Source: Aureococcus anophagefferens (Eukaryota; Sar; Pelagophyceae; Pelagomonadales; Pelagomonadaceae). From it: DNA of 64,000 bases. Where the stretch lies: assembly GCF_000186865.1 (NCBI RefSeq), contig NW_008705562.1, positions 578,981 to 642,980 on the forward strand, read 5' to 3'. Below, in pieces: positions 9,548 to 22,489 of the stretch; position 1 is the first letter of the stretch, and the number at the start of each line of letters is the position of its first letter. Both the position numbers and the translations under genes were made by a program. The notes under the pieces were generated by a model. The model ran no database searches. It had not been told where the DNA came from and was given only the letters and a program-made list of their open reading frames with translations.

Positions 9548-10528
9548 GTAGCGCACGGTCAGCCCCTTGGACGTGTGCTGCGCGGACGTGACGACGAACG
9601 CCGCGGCGATCTCGTCGCTGTCGTCGTCGGGCTCGTTGTGCTGGAAGCGCACGCGCCGGTCGAGCATGCGGTCGTCCAGACTCAAATTGCGCAGGTAGGC
9701 GCGCACGGCGTTGTGGGCCGATTGCGGCACGGACGCCTTGGCGACGGCGACGCGGACGCGGTCGCCGCGGAAGTTCGGCCCCGCGCGCGGGTCCATGCGG
9801 ACGGCCGCGTCGGGCCAGGCCGCGGCGATCTTCGCGCCGAGCTTGCGCAGCACGCTCCTCAGCAGGGGCCGCACGCGGTGCCGGCTCTTGCCGCAGGGGA
9901 TGAAGGCCTCGGGCGAGATGGGCGTCGCGCGCCAGCTCGGCGAGCACCACTCGGGCCGCACGTTGGGGTAGACGAGGTGCTTCGGGTGGGGCTCCGACAT
10001 CCAGGGGTGGGGCAGCTCGTGGGGCCGGAACGTGCACACGAAGGGCGGCGGGTCCATGTTCGCCTCGAAGGACGCGGCCAACGACGTGCGCTCCGGGGCC
10101 TCCGCCGTCCGCGCCTGTTGCGCGGCGTCCGCCGGCGGCTCCGCCGGCGCCGGCGCCGTCTTCGGCTTCTTCAGCTTCAGCTCCGGGCAGCTCTTCGCGT
10201 TCTTCGTCGGCCAGGGCACGGGCATGAAGCACGGCGCGTCGTCGCCGACGCCCGCGGGCGACCAGACGGCGCGCGTTCCGTGGAACTCGCCGTGCGACTT
10301 CTGGAGCGTCTGCGCGTGGCGCAGGATGTTGCCCGCGTGGAGCGTCTTCGGCAGCGACCGCATGGTCATGAAGTTGTTCGACGCGAAGGACGCCTGGATG
10401 CGCTCCATCTCCTCGTTGAGGTAGAAGAGGCTCTCCGTCATGGGCACCGGCGCGTTGTTCGTGCCCCGGCGGCTCATGATGATGATGGACTTCTCCCGCG
10501 CCTCGCGGCTCATGGGCCGCGCCGTCAT
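9542..10528 (-). CDS. Uncharacterised 328-aa protein
   Basis: Single exon from ATG 10526-10528 to TAA 9542-9544. There is no signal peptide or membrane segment. A central low-complexity stretch rich in Ala and Pro (about 118-140) separates two conserved-looking regions. The C-terminal half has a basic RPLLRSVLRKLGAKI helix and a DDRMLDRRVRF strand. I do not recognise the family. The start lies 141 bp from the divergent hydrolase gene. Confidence 0.6.
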   Translation of the reverse strand: MTARPMSREAREKSIIIMSRRGTNNAPVPMTESLFYLNEEMERIQASFASNNFMTMRSLPKTLHAGNILRHAQTLQKSHGEFHGTRAVWSPAGVGDDAPCFMPVPWPTKNAKSCPELKLKKPKTAPAPAEPPADAAQQARTAEAPERTSLAASFEANMDPPPFVCTFRPHELPHPWMSEPHPKHLVYPNVRPEWCSPSWRATPISPEAFIPCGKSRHRVRPLLRSVLRKLGAKIAAAWPDAAVRMDPRAGPNFRGDRVRVAVAKASVPQSAHNAVRAYLRNLSLDDRMLDRRVRFQHNEPDDDSDEIAAAFVVTSAQHTSKGLTVRYQ

Positions 10529-10669
10529 GGCGGTAGAGAGCAGAACGGCGCGGCGGCGCGACGAGGCCCGCTCTCACGCAGGAACGCCAACGCGGGAGAG
10601 GCTGCCCGTATCATGTCAACCTAGAGACAACATCAACCAGGAACGCGAGGTTGCACCTCGTGCGGAGCT

Positions 10670-11812
10670 ATGATGGCGGCACGCCTCGCTATGACGCACG
10701 CGCGCCGCGTCCTCGCCGTCGCCACCGTCGCCACCGTCGCGCTGCAGCCCCTGCGCCGCCGGTCGACGGCGCGCAGCTTCGCCGGCGGCTTCCACGCCGA
10801 GGGCGCCGAGGGCGGCAACTTTGAGGGCACGCGCTTCTACCCGCAGCCGGACCTGATCGACTCCGGCGTCATCGAGGCGGGAACCATCCACCGGGTCGCC
10901 TACAGCGTCTACGGCAACCCCGACGGCAAGGCCGTGCTCTTCGTCCACGGCGGCCCCGGCGGCGGCACCGCGCCCGAGAACGCGCGGTTCTTCGACCCCG
11001 CGGTCTACCGCGTCGTGCTGGTGGACCAGCGCGGCTGCGGCAAGTCGACGCCCTTCGCCGAGCTCGAGGAGAACACGACCTGGGACCTCGTCGAGGACTT
11101 CGAGAAGGTGCGCGAGACGCTGGGCATCGACGAGTGGCTCGTCTTCGGCGGGTCCTGGGGGAGCACGCTCGCGTTGACGTACGCGGTCTGCCACCCTAAA
11201 CGTACAACGGAGCTCGTGCTCCGCGGCATCTTCCTCGTGCGGAAGAAGGAGCTCGACTTCTTCTACGAGGGCAAGGGCACGAACTTCCTCTTCCCCGAGC
11301 CGTGGGAGGTCTACGAGGCGCAGATCCCCCCGGAGGAGGCGGAGAAGGACGGCTACGTCGCCGCCTACGGCCGGCGCCTCCGCGGCGAGCTCGGCGACGA
11401 GGCCATGCGGAGCGCCGCCAAGGCCTGGAGCGTCTGGGAGGGCTCCGTGAGCCGGCTCCGGCCGCCGTCGCGGGAGCAGATCATGGGCAAGTGGGCCGAC
11501 GACGACTTCTCGCTCGCGTTCGCGCGCATCGAGAACCACTACTTCACGTCCGGCGGCCGGGTCGGCGAGCCCGCGGGCTTCTTCGAGCGCGACGGCTGGT
11601 TGCTGGAGCCGGCTCAGACCGACCGGATCAAGCACATCCCGACGGTCATCGTCCAGGGCCGCTACGACGTCGTCTGCCCGGCGACGTCCGCCTACGAGCT
11701 CCACAAGGCGCTCCCGGACTCGACGCTCCACCTCACGACGACGGGCCACTCGAGCCTCGAGCCCGACATCATCGAGCGCCTCGTCGCGGCGACGGACAAG
11801 TTCCGCCCGTAG
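10670..11812 (+). CDS. Prolyl iminopeptidase-like alpha/beta hydrolase
   Basis: 380 aa, single exon. The family landmarks are in order: HGGPGGG oxyanion loop (about 98-104), DQRGCGKS (about 118-125), nucleophile elbow GGSWGS (about 160-165), acid in GRYDVVCP, and catalytic His in TTGHSS near the C-terminus. This is the S33 peptidase pattern; such enzymes release N-terminal proline from peptides. An N-terminal extension of about 45 residues, hydrophobic then Arg-rich, may be an organelle or secretory presequence. Confidence 0.85.
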   Translation: MMAARLAMTHARRVLAVATVATVALQPLRRRSTARSFAGGFHAEGAEGGNFEGTRFYPQPDLIDSGVIEAGTIHRVAYSVYGNPDGKAVLFVHGGPGGGTAPENARFFDPAVYRVVLVDQRGCGKSTPFAELEENTTWDLVEDFEKVRETLGIDEWLVFGGSWGSTLALTYAVCHPKRTTELVLRGIFLVRKKELDFFYEGKGTNFLFPEPWEVYEAQIPPEEAEKDGYVAAYGRRLRGELGDEAMRSAAKAWSVWEGSVSRLRPPSREQIMGKWADDDFSLAFARIENHYFTSGGRVGEPAGFFERDGWLLEPAQTDRIKHIPTVIVQGRYDVVCPATSAYELHKALPDSTLHLTTTGHSSLEPDIIERLVAATDKFRP

Positions 11813-11836
11813 TAAGACGAGGTTTTTCGAGAGCGA

Positions 11837-11907
11837 GCGCGGCGTTTAGGCGGTCTCGGGCCGCGGCGCGTTCTTCAAAACGCCGCGGCCGTCATGGGCG
11901 CCGCGCC
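11837..11907 (-). promoter_or_regulatory. Candidate SECIS element in 3' UTR
   Basis: On the minus strand, starting 24 bases after the stop of the DsbA-like gene, ATGA is followed by a perfect 10-bp helix, GGCCGCGGCG pairing with CGCCGCGGCC. The helix is capped by a 12-nt loop containing AA and closed on the 3' side by CGAG, giving the UGA/GA non-Watson-Crick quartet expected of eukaryotic SECIS elements. A lower helix, GCGCGGCG with CGCCGCGC, flanks it. The quartet-to-AA spacing is a little long, and GC-rich DNA makes hairpins easily. Confidence 0.6.
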
Positions 11908-11918
11908 CGCGCTCTAGC

Positions 11919-12707
11919 CTAGGGCGCGAAGTGGAGCGTCTCCTCCATCACGGCGTCGGAGATGCCCAGCGTCTCCGCGAAGAAGCTGCCGGTCGCGCCG
12001 CCGCGCTCCTCGACCATCCGGAGCGCGGGGACGATGTCGTCGGCGTGCAGCGCGCCGCTCGGCAGCTGCCACTCGCCGCCCAGGAGGAGCGTGGGGATGC
12101 CCGACACGCCCAGCTCCCGGAGCTTCGCCTGGGCCGCGGTGATCTCCTCCCGGCCCGCGTCCGGGTCGTCGAGGAAGTCCATCGCTTTCGAGAGCTCCGC
12201 GCCCGCCGCGACGGCGACCTCGAGCAGCATGGCGCGGTCGTTGAGCTTCTTGCCGAGCTCGAAGTGGCGGTGGTTCAGGTCCGCGTACATCTTCTCCGCC
12301 GCGTTGACGCCGTAGTGCTTCGTGACCCACTGCACGAGGCGGTGCGACGTCAGCGTGTTCGACGCGACGCGGTCCAGGTTGAACTTCTCGATGCCCACGG
12401 CCCGCCCCCGGCCCTTGAGGTCGTGGCGCTTCTTCTGGGCGTCCCAGCCCGCCTGGCCGCCCCACTTTCTCACCAAACGGACCCGGTTCGTCTCCTCGAA
12501 CGCCTCGCCCTCCGGGTAGTCCGGCTCGAGGAAGAACGGCACGCGCAGCACGGTGAAGCCCAGCGGCTCGGCGCCGAGCGGGTTCGCGTGGACCTCGGCC
12601 ATGGCGTTCTGGAGGTGCCGCTTGCCGATGAAGCCGTTGGGTCACATCGTGTCGCTGATGAGCTCGATCGTCACGCGCGGCGCGGTCGACGCGCGTCGCC
12701 GCGCGGC
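11919..12707 (-). CDS. DsbA/FrnE-like thioredoxin-fold protein, candidate selenoprotein
   Basis: The C-terminal 227 codons (ATG 12602 to TAG 11919-11921) match the DsbA family 2-thiol oxidoreductases (FrnE type), with a helical insert and a cis-Pro GVSGIPTLLLGG strand. The frame continues upstream as VTIELISDTM-UGA-PNGFIGKRHLQ. The UGA (12642-12644) sits where the family has the first active-site Cys (typically DTVCPWCFIGK). With the SECIS-like hairpin downstream, this suggests selenocysteine. The second active-site Cys is replaced by Gly. The frame is open upstream only to TAG 12708-12710, with no usable ATG, so a 5' exon is probably missing. A pseudogene with a nonsense codon is the main alternative. 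Confidence 0.65.
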
Positions 12708-13195
12708 CTAGAGAGACGTCGCGTTGTGCCACGGTTGATTTCCGCGATGGGTGGCGCGTGCGAGAGCGTTTCGCACGATCGGATCGCCCACCGAAACGCT
12801 GGCTTGTTAATAGCGCCGGGGGCTCGGTCTATTCACCGTCGGTCATTTGGGGAAAGAAGAAACTTCTTGAGTTCGTCATCTCGTGCGCGCGAGCGAAGAC
12901 ACCGCGAGAAGGACGCGGGGACGCGCGCGCGCTGCGGCGGTGCGGAGCGCGGCCATGGACGCGAGCATCTCGTCAGTCGTCAAGGCCGTTGGGGTCGGTG
13001 ATGCCGTCCGCCGGTCCTCACTGGCAGGCTCTGAGATGCTCTGATGTCCTCTCGCGCCGAGCGTGCGCCGACGCGTGTCCGACGACGGCGGCGGCGACGC
13101 CGCGCGCCCGCCACCCAAAAACACAGAACGCAAACTCCGGTCGAAAGCGATTTACCCTGGGGGGCGAAACGAAGCGGCGGAGCGAGATCGCGGCG
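12708..13195. other. Intergenic stretch with possible unresolved 5' exon
   Basis: The 488 bp lie between the selenoprotein candidate and the second tyrosinase stop. No complete gene is visible. It should hold the missing first exon of the DsbA-like gene, because an acceptor-like TCTCTAG ends at 12708 on the minus strand. Confidence 0.4.
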
Positions 13196-15220
13196 TCACC
13201 ATCGCGTCGGCTTGAAGCGGAAGTCCGTGTCGTCGCAGTGGGACCAGGCGAAGCCGTCGTAGATGTAGTGGAGCTTGTAGTTCGAGGGCGAGGAGATGTT
13301 GAAGATCTCCGCGTTGGTGAGGTAGGACGACGCGAAGTTGCCGTCGTCGTCCATGGAGTTTGTGAGGAAGGGCGTGACGTCCTCCGCGTGGTGGCCCATG
13401 CACTGGGACGTCATCGGGTTCGTGCAGTACATGGTGCCCATGGGCCCCGTCGTGCCGTCGGACCCCCAGCTCGGGTCCGCGAAGGGCATGACGATGCGCT
13501 TGTACTGGAGGAGCCGGTCGAGCGTCGGGTGGATGGGCCAGAAGGACACGTCCGCGGGCGACGCGGCCTCGATCTGCTCCCCCGGCGTCCAGGGCGTCGA
13601 GCAGAGCACGCCCATGAAGGCGTCGTAGTGGTCGTCGGGCAACTCCAAAATCCAGTCGCCGAACCAGGACGAGAGCAGCTCCTGCTCGTAGTTCGGGTTG
13701 TCGAGCTCGACGGACGAGCCCGCGCAGATCATGTGGCAGTCCTCCTGGGGCGTGTCGTCGGAGCAGTAGGCCGGAAACTCCGTCATGAACTCGCGCCACA
13801 TGTTCTTCGGCACGTCGAGCATGTCCAGCGCGAGCTTCTTGTGCGCGGCCTCGGGGATCACGCCCGCCAGGCGCTCCGTCAGGTTGCCGCAGTTCGTGTA
13901 GCCGCCGATCATGAAGTGGACGGGCCCGTGGGGGTCGTAGGGCGCGGCCCAGACGTAGTCGTACCAGGAGTCGTAGGTGAAGGTCAGGTTCCAGTGCGTC
14001 TCGCAGGACGGCCAGAAGTCGACGTCGAACGTCGCGTCGCAAAATTTGTGCACCCGCGTGAGGTACGGCGACCGGTTCACGTTCCAGGGCGCGCGCATGT
14101 AGCCGTAGGCGTTGTGCGTGATCTGGGACGTCGGGTCGACCTTGGTGATGCGCTGGTAGGCGAAGCGGCCGCCCGTGACCGTGTGGCGCGGCGACCGCGT
14201 CGCGTTGCCGAAGACGTCGTCCTTCCACAAATCTAAATCCCAGAGCGCGGGCAGCCCCAGGTCGCGGTCGCGGATGAGCTGGGCGTCGTAGGTGTAGTCC
14301 CAGTAGGGCACGCTCAGCTTCGGGGAGATGGTCTGGAGCGACGTCTCGAACTCGTTCGTCAAAGCGACGTGCTGCGTGAGGAAGCCCATGCCGTCGTGCA
14401 TCTTGTCGACCTCGCGCGCGCCCGCCCGTTCCAGGTGGACGCCCACGAAGTAGTCGACGCTCCGGTAGGCGGAGCCGTAGCGGTGCATGCCCTCGTCCTT
14501 GCGCATGGTGAGCATGAGCTTGAAGGCGTCGAGGTACGTGTCGCGGTCCACCGTCGTCAGCGACCGGATCGACCGGCGCACGTAGCGGCTGTAGAAGCTC
14601 TTCTCCAAAATCTCCGTCGGCTTCAGGTCGTCGACGACTAACACCCGCACGCGGTACGTGCCCACGTTCTTGAAGACCATCATGAGCTCGCCGCCGACGC
14701 TGTCGCCGTCCGCGCCGCCGAGGAGCGCCGACGCGTCGACGGCCGCGACGTGGCTCTCGACCTGCTTCCCGAAGGCCAGCGTGTTCGTGTCCTGCTCCAC
14801 CTCCCAGCGCAGCTCGGACACGGATGTCTGGCCCTTGGACCCGCCGGTCCAGAGCACGCGCAGCAGCGTCTCCGCGTGCGGCTCGACGACGGAGCCCTCG
14901 GTGAGGAACGGGTAGCCCCGGCCGGGCTGCCCGTAGAGCCGCGAGTACTCGTTGGACACGACGATGGTGTAGTTGCTGTGCCAGCCGTGGGGGTGGCTCG
15001 GCGAACTCCGCAGGAACGTCGGCGCCGCGACGTGCGCCCGCCGCAGGCCCGCGACGGCGGCCGTGAGCGCGAGGGCGCCGCCGAGCAGGGCCCGCCGCGG
15101 CCGCCGCTCCCGCGTCGTCGCGCGCGGCTCCTCGGGCTCGTCGCGCGTCGACGTCCGCTGCGTCTCCGCGCCGCCGGACCCGTACGACCGCGGGGTGGCC
15201 GGCTGCTCAGATCCCACCAT
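13196..15220 (-). CDS. Membrane-anchored tyrosinase / type-3 copper protein 2
   Basis: 674 aa, single exon, ATG 15218-15220. A hydrophobic anchor (ALLGGALALTAAVAG) lies at about residues 44-60 after a basic Arg-rich stretch, so the catalytic domain is probably lumenal or extracellular. CuA landmarks are KMHDGMGFLTQH..L...FE and SVPYWDYTYD. CuB landmarks are DPHGPVHFMIGG and VSFWPIHPTLDRL. It shares blocks with the tyrosinase at 5498-7678 (YGYMRAPWN; a Cys-rich segment before the C-terminus), so the two are paralogues separated by about 5.5 kb. Several N-glycosylation sequons are present. Confidence 0.85.
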   Translation of the reverse strand: MVGSEQPATPRSYGSGGAETQRTSTRDEPEEPRATTRERRPRRALLGGALALTAAVAGLRRAHVAAPTFLRSSPSHPHGWHSNYTIVVSNEYSRLYGQPGRGYPFLTEGSVVEPHAETLLRVLWTGGSKGQTSVSELRWEVEQDTNTLAFGKQVESHVAAVDASALLGGADGDSVGGELMMVFKNVGTYRVRVLVVDDLKPTEILEKSFYSRYVRRSIRSLTTVDRDTYLDAFKLMLTMRKDEGMHRYGSAYRSVDYFVGVHLERAGAREVDKMHDGMGFLTQHVALTNEFETSLQTISPKLSVPYWDYTYDAQLIRDRDLGLPALWDLDLWKDDVFGNATRSPRHTVTGGRFAYQRITKVDPTSQITHNAYGYMRAPWNVNRSPYLTRVHKFCDATFDVDFWPSCETHWNLTFTYDSWYDYVWAAPYDPHGPVHFMIGGYTNCGNLTERLAGVIPEAAHKKLALDMLDVPKNMWREFMTEFPAYCSDDTPQEDCHMICAGSSVELDNPNYEQELLSSWFGDWILELPDDHYDAFMGVLCSTPWTPGEQIEAASPADVSFWPIHPTLDRLLQYKRIVMPFADPSWGSDGTTGPMGTMYCTNPMTSQCMGHHAEDVTPFLTNSMDDDGNFASSYLTNAEIFNISSPSNYKLHYIYDGFAWSHCDDTDFRFKPTRW

Positions 15221-19794
<4,574 letters not shown>

Positions 19795-19935
19795 AGCCCG
19801 CAATTACCCTTCAACCAATGGGCAATGGGCGCAGATTAGGCCGCTCGACCCGTACGAGCTGCGAGCTGTCACCGCGAGTCCAAAGCACCGCCGATCCATG
19901 AGCGCTGCCGCACCGACTCCCTCGCTCGATCCATC

Positions 19936-21054
19936 ATGAGCGCGGCGTTGCGCTGCGAGTGCGTCGTCGTCGGCGCCGGCGCCGTGGGCCTCGCCGTGAC
20001 GCGCGCGCTGGCCCTGCGCGGCGTCGAGGTCGTGTGCCTCGAGGCCGGCCCGCGCGCCGGCGAGGGCGTGAGCTCGCGGAGCTCGGAGGTCGTCCACGCC
20101 GGGCTCTACTACGGCGACGATTTGCCGATCAAGCGGCGGTGCTGCGTCGAGGGCCGCGAACGGCTTTACGCGTACTGCGAAGCGAAGCGCGTTCCCTACG
20201 ACGTCAAGGGCAAGCTCGTCGTCGCGCAGGACGGCCAGGCCGCGGGCCTCGACCGGCTCGAGGCGCTCGCGGCGGCCGCTGGCGTCGGCGGCCTCGCGCG
20301 CCTCGGACCGGGCGACGTCGCGGCGCTCGAGCCGAGCGTGCGCTGCGCCGAGGCGCTGCTGTCGCCGCGGACGGGCGTCTTCGACAGCGCGGCCTACGTC
20401 CACGCGCTCTTGGACGACTGCGAGGCGCTGGGCGCCGTCGTGGCCACGAACCACGAGGTGCTGGGGGTCGACGGCAGCGGCGCGCTCGCCGTCGACGCCG
20501 GCGGCGCGACGACCTCAGTCCTCGCGGACCGCGTCGTCAACGCCGCGGGCCTCTCCGCGGCGGCGCTCTGCGCGACCTTCGGCGCGGCGGCGGCGCCGGC
20601 GACGCTCCTCGCGCGGGGCACCTACTTTGCGCTCCGGGGCCCGTCGCCGTTCGCGCGTTTGGTTTATCCGCTGCCGGACCCGCGCGGCGGCCTCGGCGTC
20701 CACGCGACCGTGGGCCTCGACGGTCGCGCGCGCTTCGGGCCCGACGTCGAGTGGCTCCCGCCGGGCACGCAGCCCGACGCCCCGGACCTCTTCGCCGTCG
20801 ACGAAGGGAGGGCAGCGGCGTTCTACGGCGCGGTCCGGTCCTACTACCCGTCCCTCGAGGACGGCGCGCTGGCCGCGGACTACGCGGGCGTGCGCCCGAA
20901 GCTCCGCCCCCCATCCGACGGCGCGGCCGACTTTTTACTCCTCGCGGACGGCGCCACGCTCCACGTCCTCGGCGTCGAGTCCCCGGGGCTGACCGCGTCC
21001 CTCGCGCTCGCGGACGAGGCCGCGGACGCCGCGCTGGGGCTCCCGCGCCGTTAG
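19936..21054 (+). CDS. L-2-hydroxyglutarate dehydrogenase-like FAD oxidoreductase
   Basis: 372 aa, single exon. An N-terminal Rossmann FAD motif VVVGAGAVGLAVTRALA is followed by SSRSSEVVHAGLYY, the active-site block of the L2HGDH/DAO family. The C-terminal block GVRPKL..PSDGAADF and GVESPGLTASLALA fits the same family. Such enzymes oxidise L-2-hydroxyglutarate to 2-oxoglutarate, usually in mitochondria; no strong presequence is visible here. Its stop TAG 21052-21054 overlaps the stop of the convergent cold-shock gene. Confidence 0.85.
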   Translation: MSAALRCECVVVGAGAVGLAVTRALALRGVEVVCLEAGPRAGEGVSSRSSEVVHAGLYYGDDLPIKRRCCVEGRERLYAYCEAKRVPYDVKGKLVVAQDGQAAGLDRLEALAAAAGVGGLARLGPGDVAALEPSVRCAEALLSPRTGVFDSAAYVHALLDDCEALGAVVATNHEVLGVDGSGALAVDAGGATTSVLADRVVNAAGLSAAALCATFGAAAAPATLLARGTYFALRGPSPFARLVYPLPDPRGGLGVHATVGLDGRARFGPDVEWLPPGTQPDAPDLFAVDEGRAAAFYGAVRSYYPSLEDGALAADYAGVRPKLRPPSDGAADFLLLADGATLHVLGVESPGLTASLALADEAADAALGLPRR

Positions 21055-22298
21055 TAGGGGAGCGGGGTCGCGCCGTCGGAGCCGGAAGCGTCGGACTCGT
21101 CGCCGTAGCCCGGCGGCGGCGGCTCGAGGCGGACGCAGTGGACGGCCTTGCAGCGCCGCGCCGCGGACCGGACGACGGCGAACTCGACGGCCTGGCCCGC
21201 GACCACGGGCCCGCCGCCGTCGAGGACGTCGAGGCCGTGGAGGAAGAAGTTCTCGCCGCCGGCCTCGGGCTGGCACGCCGGGTCGTCGGGCCGGATGAAG
21301 CCCCAGCGGTGCTGCGCGTCGAAGCGGACGACGACGCCGGCCAACCGCCGCCCGTCGAAGAGGGGCTCGTCGCCCGCCGCGAAGGCGCCGAGGGCGCCTC
21401 GGCCGTCGCCGTCCTCCGGCCCGTCCGCCGCGGGCACGAGGCGCACGACGTCGAGCGCCTTGGGCCGCCCGCTCTGCGCCTGGATGCCGTAGGCGAACTC
21501 GACGGCGTCGCCCGGCGCGAGGCGCCGCGCGCAGCCGACGACGTCGCCCGCGTGGACGAAGAGGTCCGGGCCGTGGTCCGCCGGCGCCAGGAAGCCGTAC
21601 TGCTTCCGCTCGACGTCGAACCACTTGACGCGGCCCAGCAGCCGCGCCGGCGGCGCCGCGGCGCCCGGCGGCCGCGGCGACCCGTAGCGGCCGTAGGCCG
21701 GCGGCGCGTAGGGCGACCCGTAGTAGGGCTGGGGCCACCGCGGCGGCGGCGACCTAGGCGTCCGACGGTGCGCGCGCGCGCGCGCGTCTCCGGGCGCCGG
21801 CGGTGCTCGCGGCGGGCCGTAGTAGGGCGGCGCGGTCGCGACGACGGTCACGTGCGCGGCCTTGGCGCGGCCGCGCGGGCACGTGCCGCGGCAGAACTCG
21901 ACGGCGTCGTTCGTCCGCAGCGCGGCGCCGGGCCCGCCGCCGGCCTCGACGTCGTTGCCTGTGAAAACAGCCTCAGCGACGACATCGCGGCACAGTAATC
22001 ATACCGTGGACGAAGACGTACGGCGCGCCGCCGTCGCCGCCGTCGCAGCCCGGCAGCGGCCGGTCCGGCTGGATGGCGCCGTAGTTCTTGCGCGCGTCGA
22101 ACCAGAGCACGCGGCCCGAGATGCGCGCCGCGTCGACGACGAGCGCCTGCGGTGCGCCGCGGGGGTGGGCAGCCCATTTGTGGGACGCGAGCGGCGCACC
22201 TTGGAATTCCGGGGCAGCGGGCCGCCGCCGTCGAGGATGACGCCGCCCTGCGTCGCGCTGTCGAAGCTCCCGTAGGCGCTCGGCTCCGCCTGGATCAT
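21051..22298 (-). CDS. Triple cold-shock-domain protein
   Basis: Exons 22298-22200, 22146-22005 and 21958-21051 give 382 aa. Three cold-shock-type domains are seen: ISGRVLWFDARKNYGAI..YVFVHG (spanning an intron), LLGRVKWFDVERKQYGFLAP..DLFVHAGDV, and LAGVVVRFDAQHRWGFIRP..NFFLHGLDV. These carry the KWF.....YGFI and FVH RNA-binding motifs. A Pro/Tyr/Gly-rich linker separates domains 1 and 2. Cold-shock-domain proteins bind single-stranded RNA or DNA and affect translation and mRNA stability. Both introns are short GT-AG (22147-22199, 53 nt; 21959-22004, 46 nt). A further upstream exon is possible. Confidence 0.75.
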
Positions 22299-22405
22299 GG
22301 GCCGCGATCGTCGGAAGTACGAGCAGCCATGTGTGGAAGACAGCCAGTGACGGCGGCGAAGTGGCCTTCAACTTCATGAGTGGTAGGGGCCACCGATTCC
22401 GGAGC

Positions 22406-22428
22406 TTCGGATTGCGAACTTCAAGATG
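22406..22428. repeat. Dispersed 23-bp repeat, copy 1
   Basis: TTCGGATTGCGAACTTCAAGATG here is identical to the reverse complement of 40231-40253, 18 kb away. Both copies lie in intergenic DNA. The function is unknown; it may be a fragment of a dispersed element. Confidence 0.7.
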
Positions 22429-22489
22429 TTGGGGCGAAATAGGCGCTTCGCGCCGCGCGGGGGGCGCGCCTCCATCTGTCCCGGCCGCC

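Noticed and set aside
12642..12644. UGA as a simple nonsense mutation in a DsbA-like pseudogene
   Set aside because: The rest of the frame is intact, the stop falls exactly on the catalytic Cys, and a SECIS-like hairpin follows. Not fully excluded.
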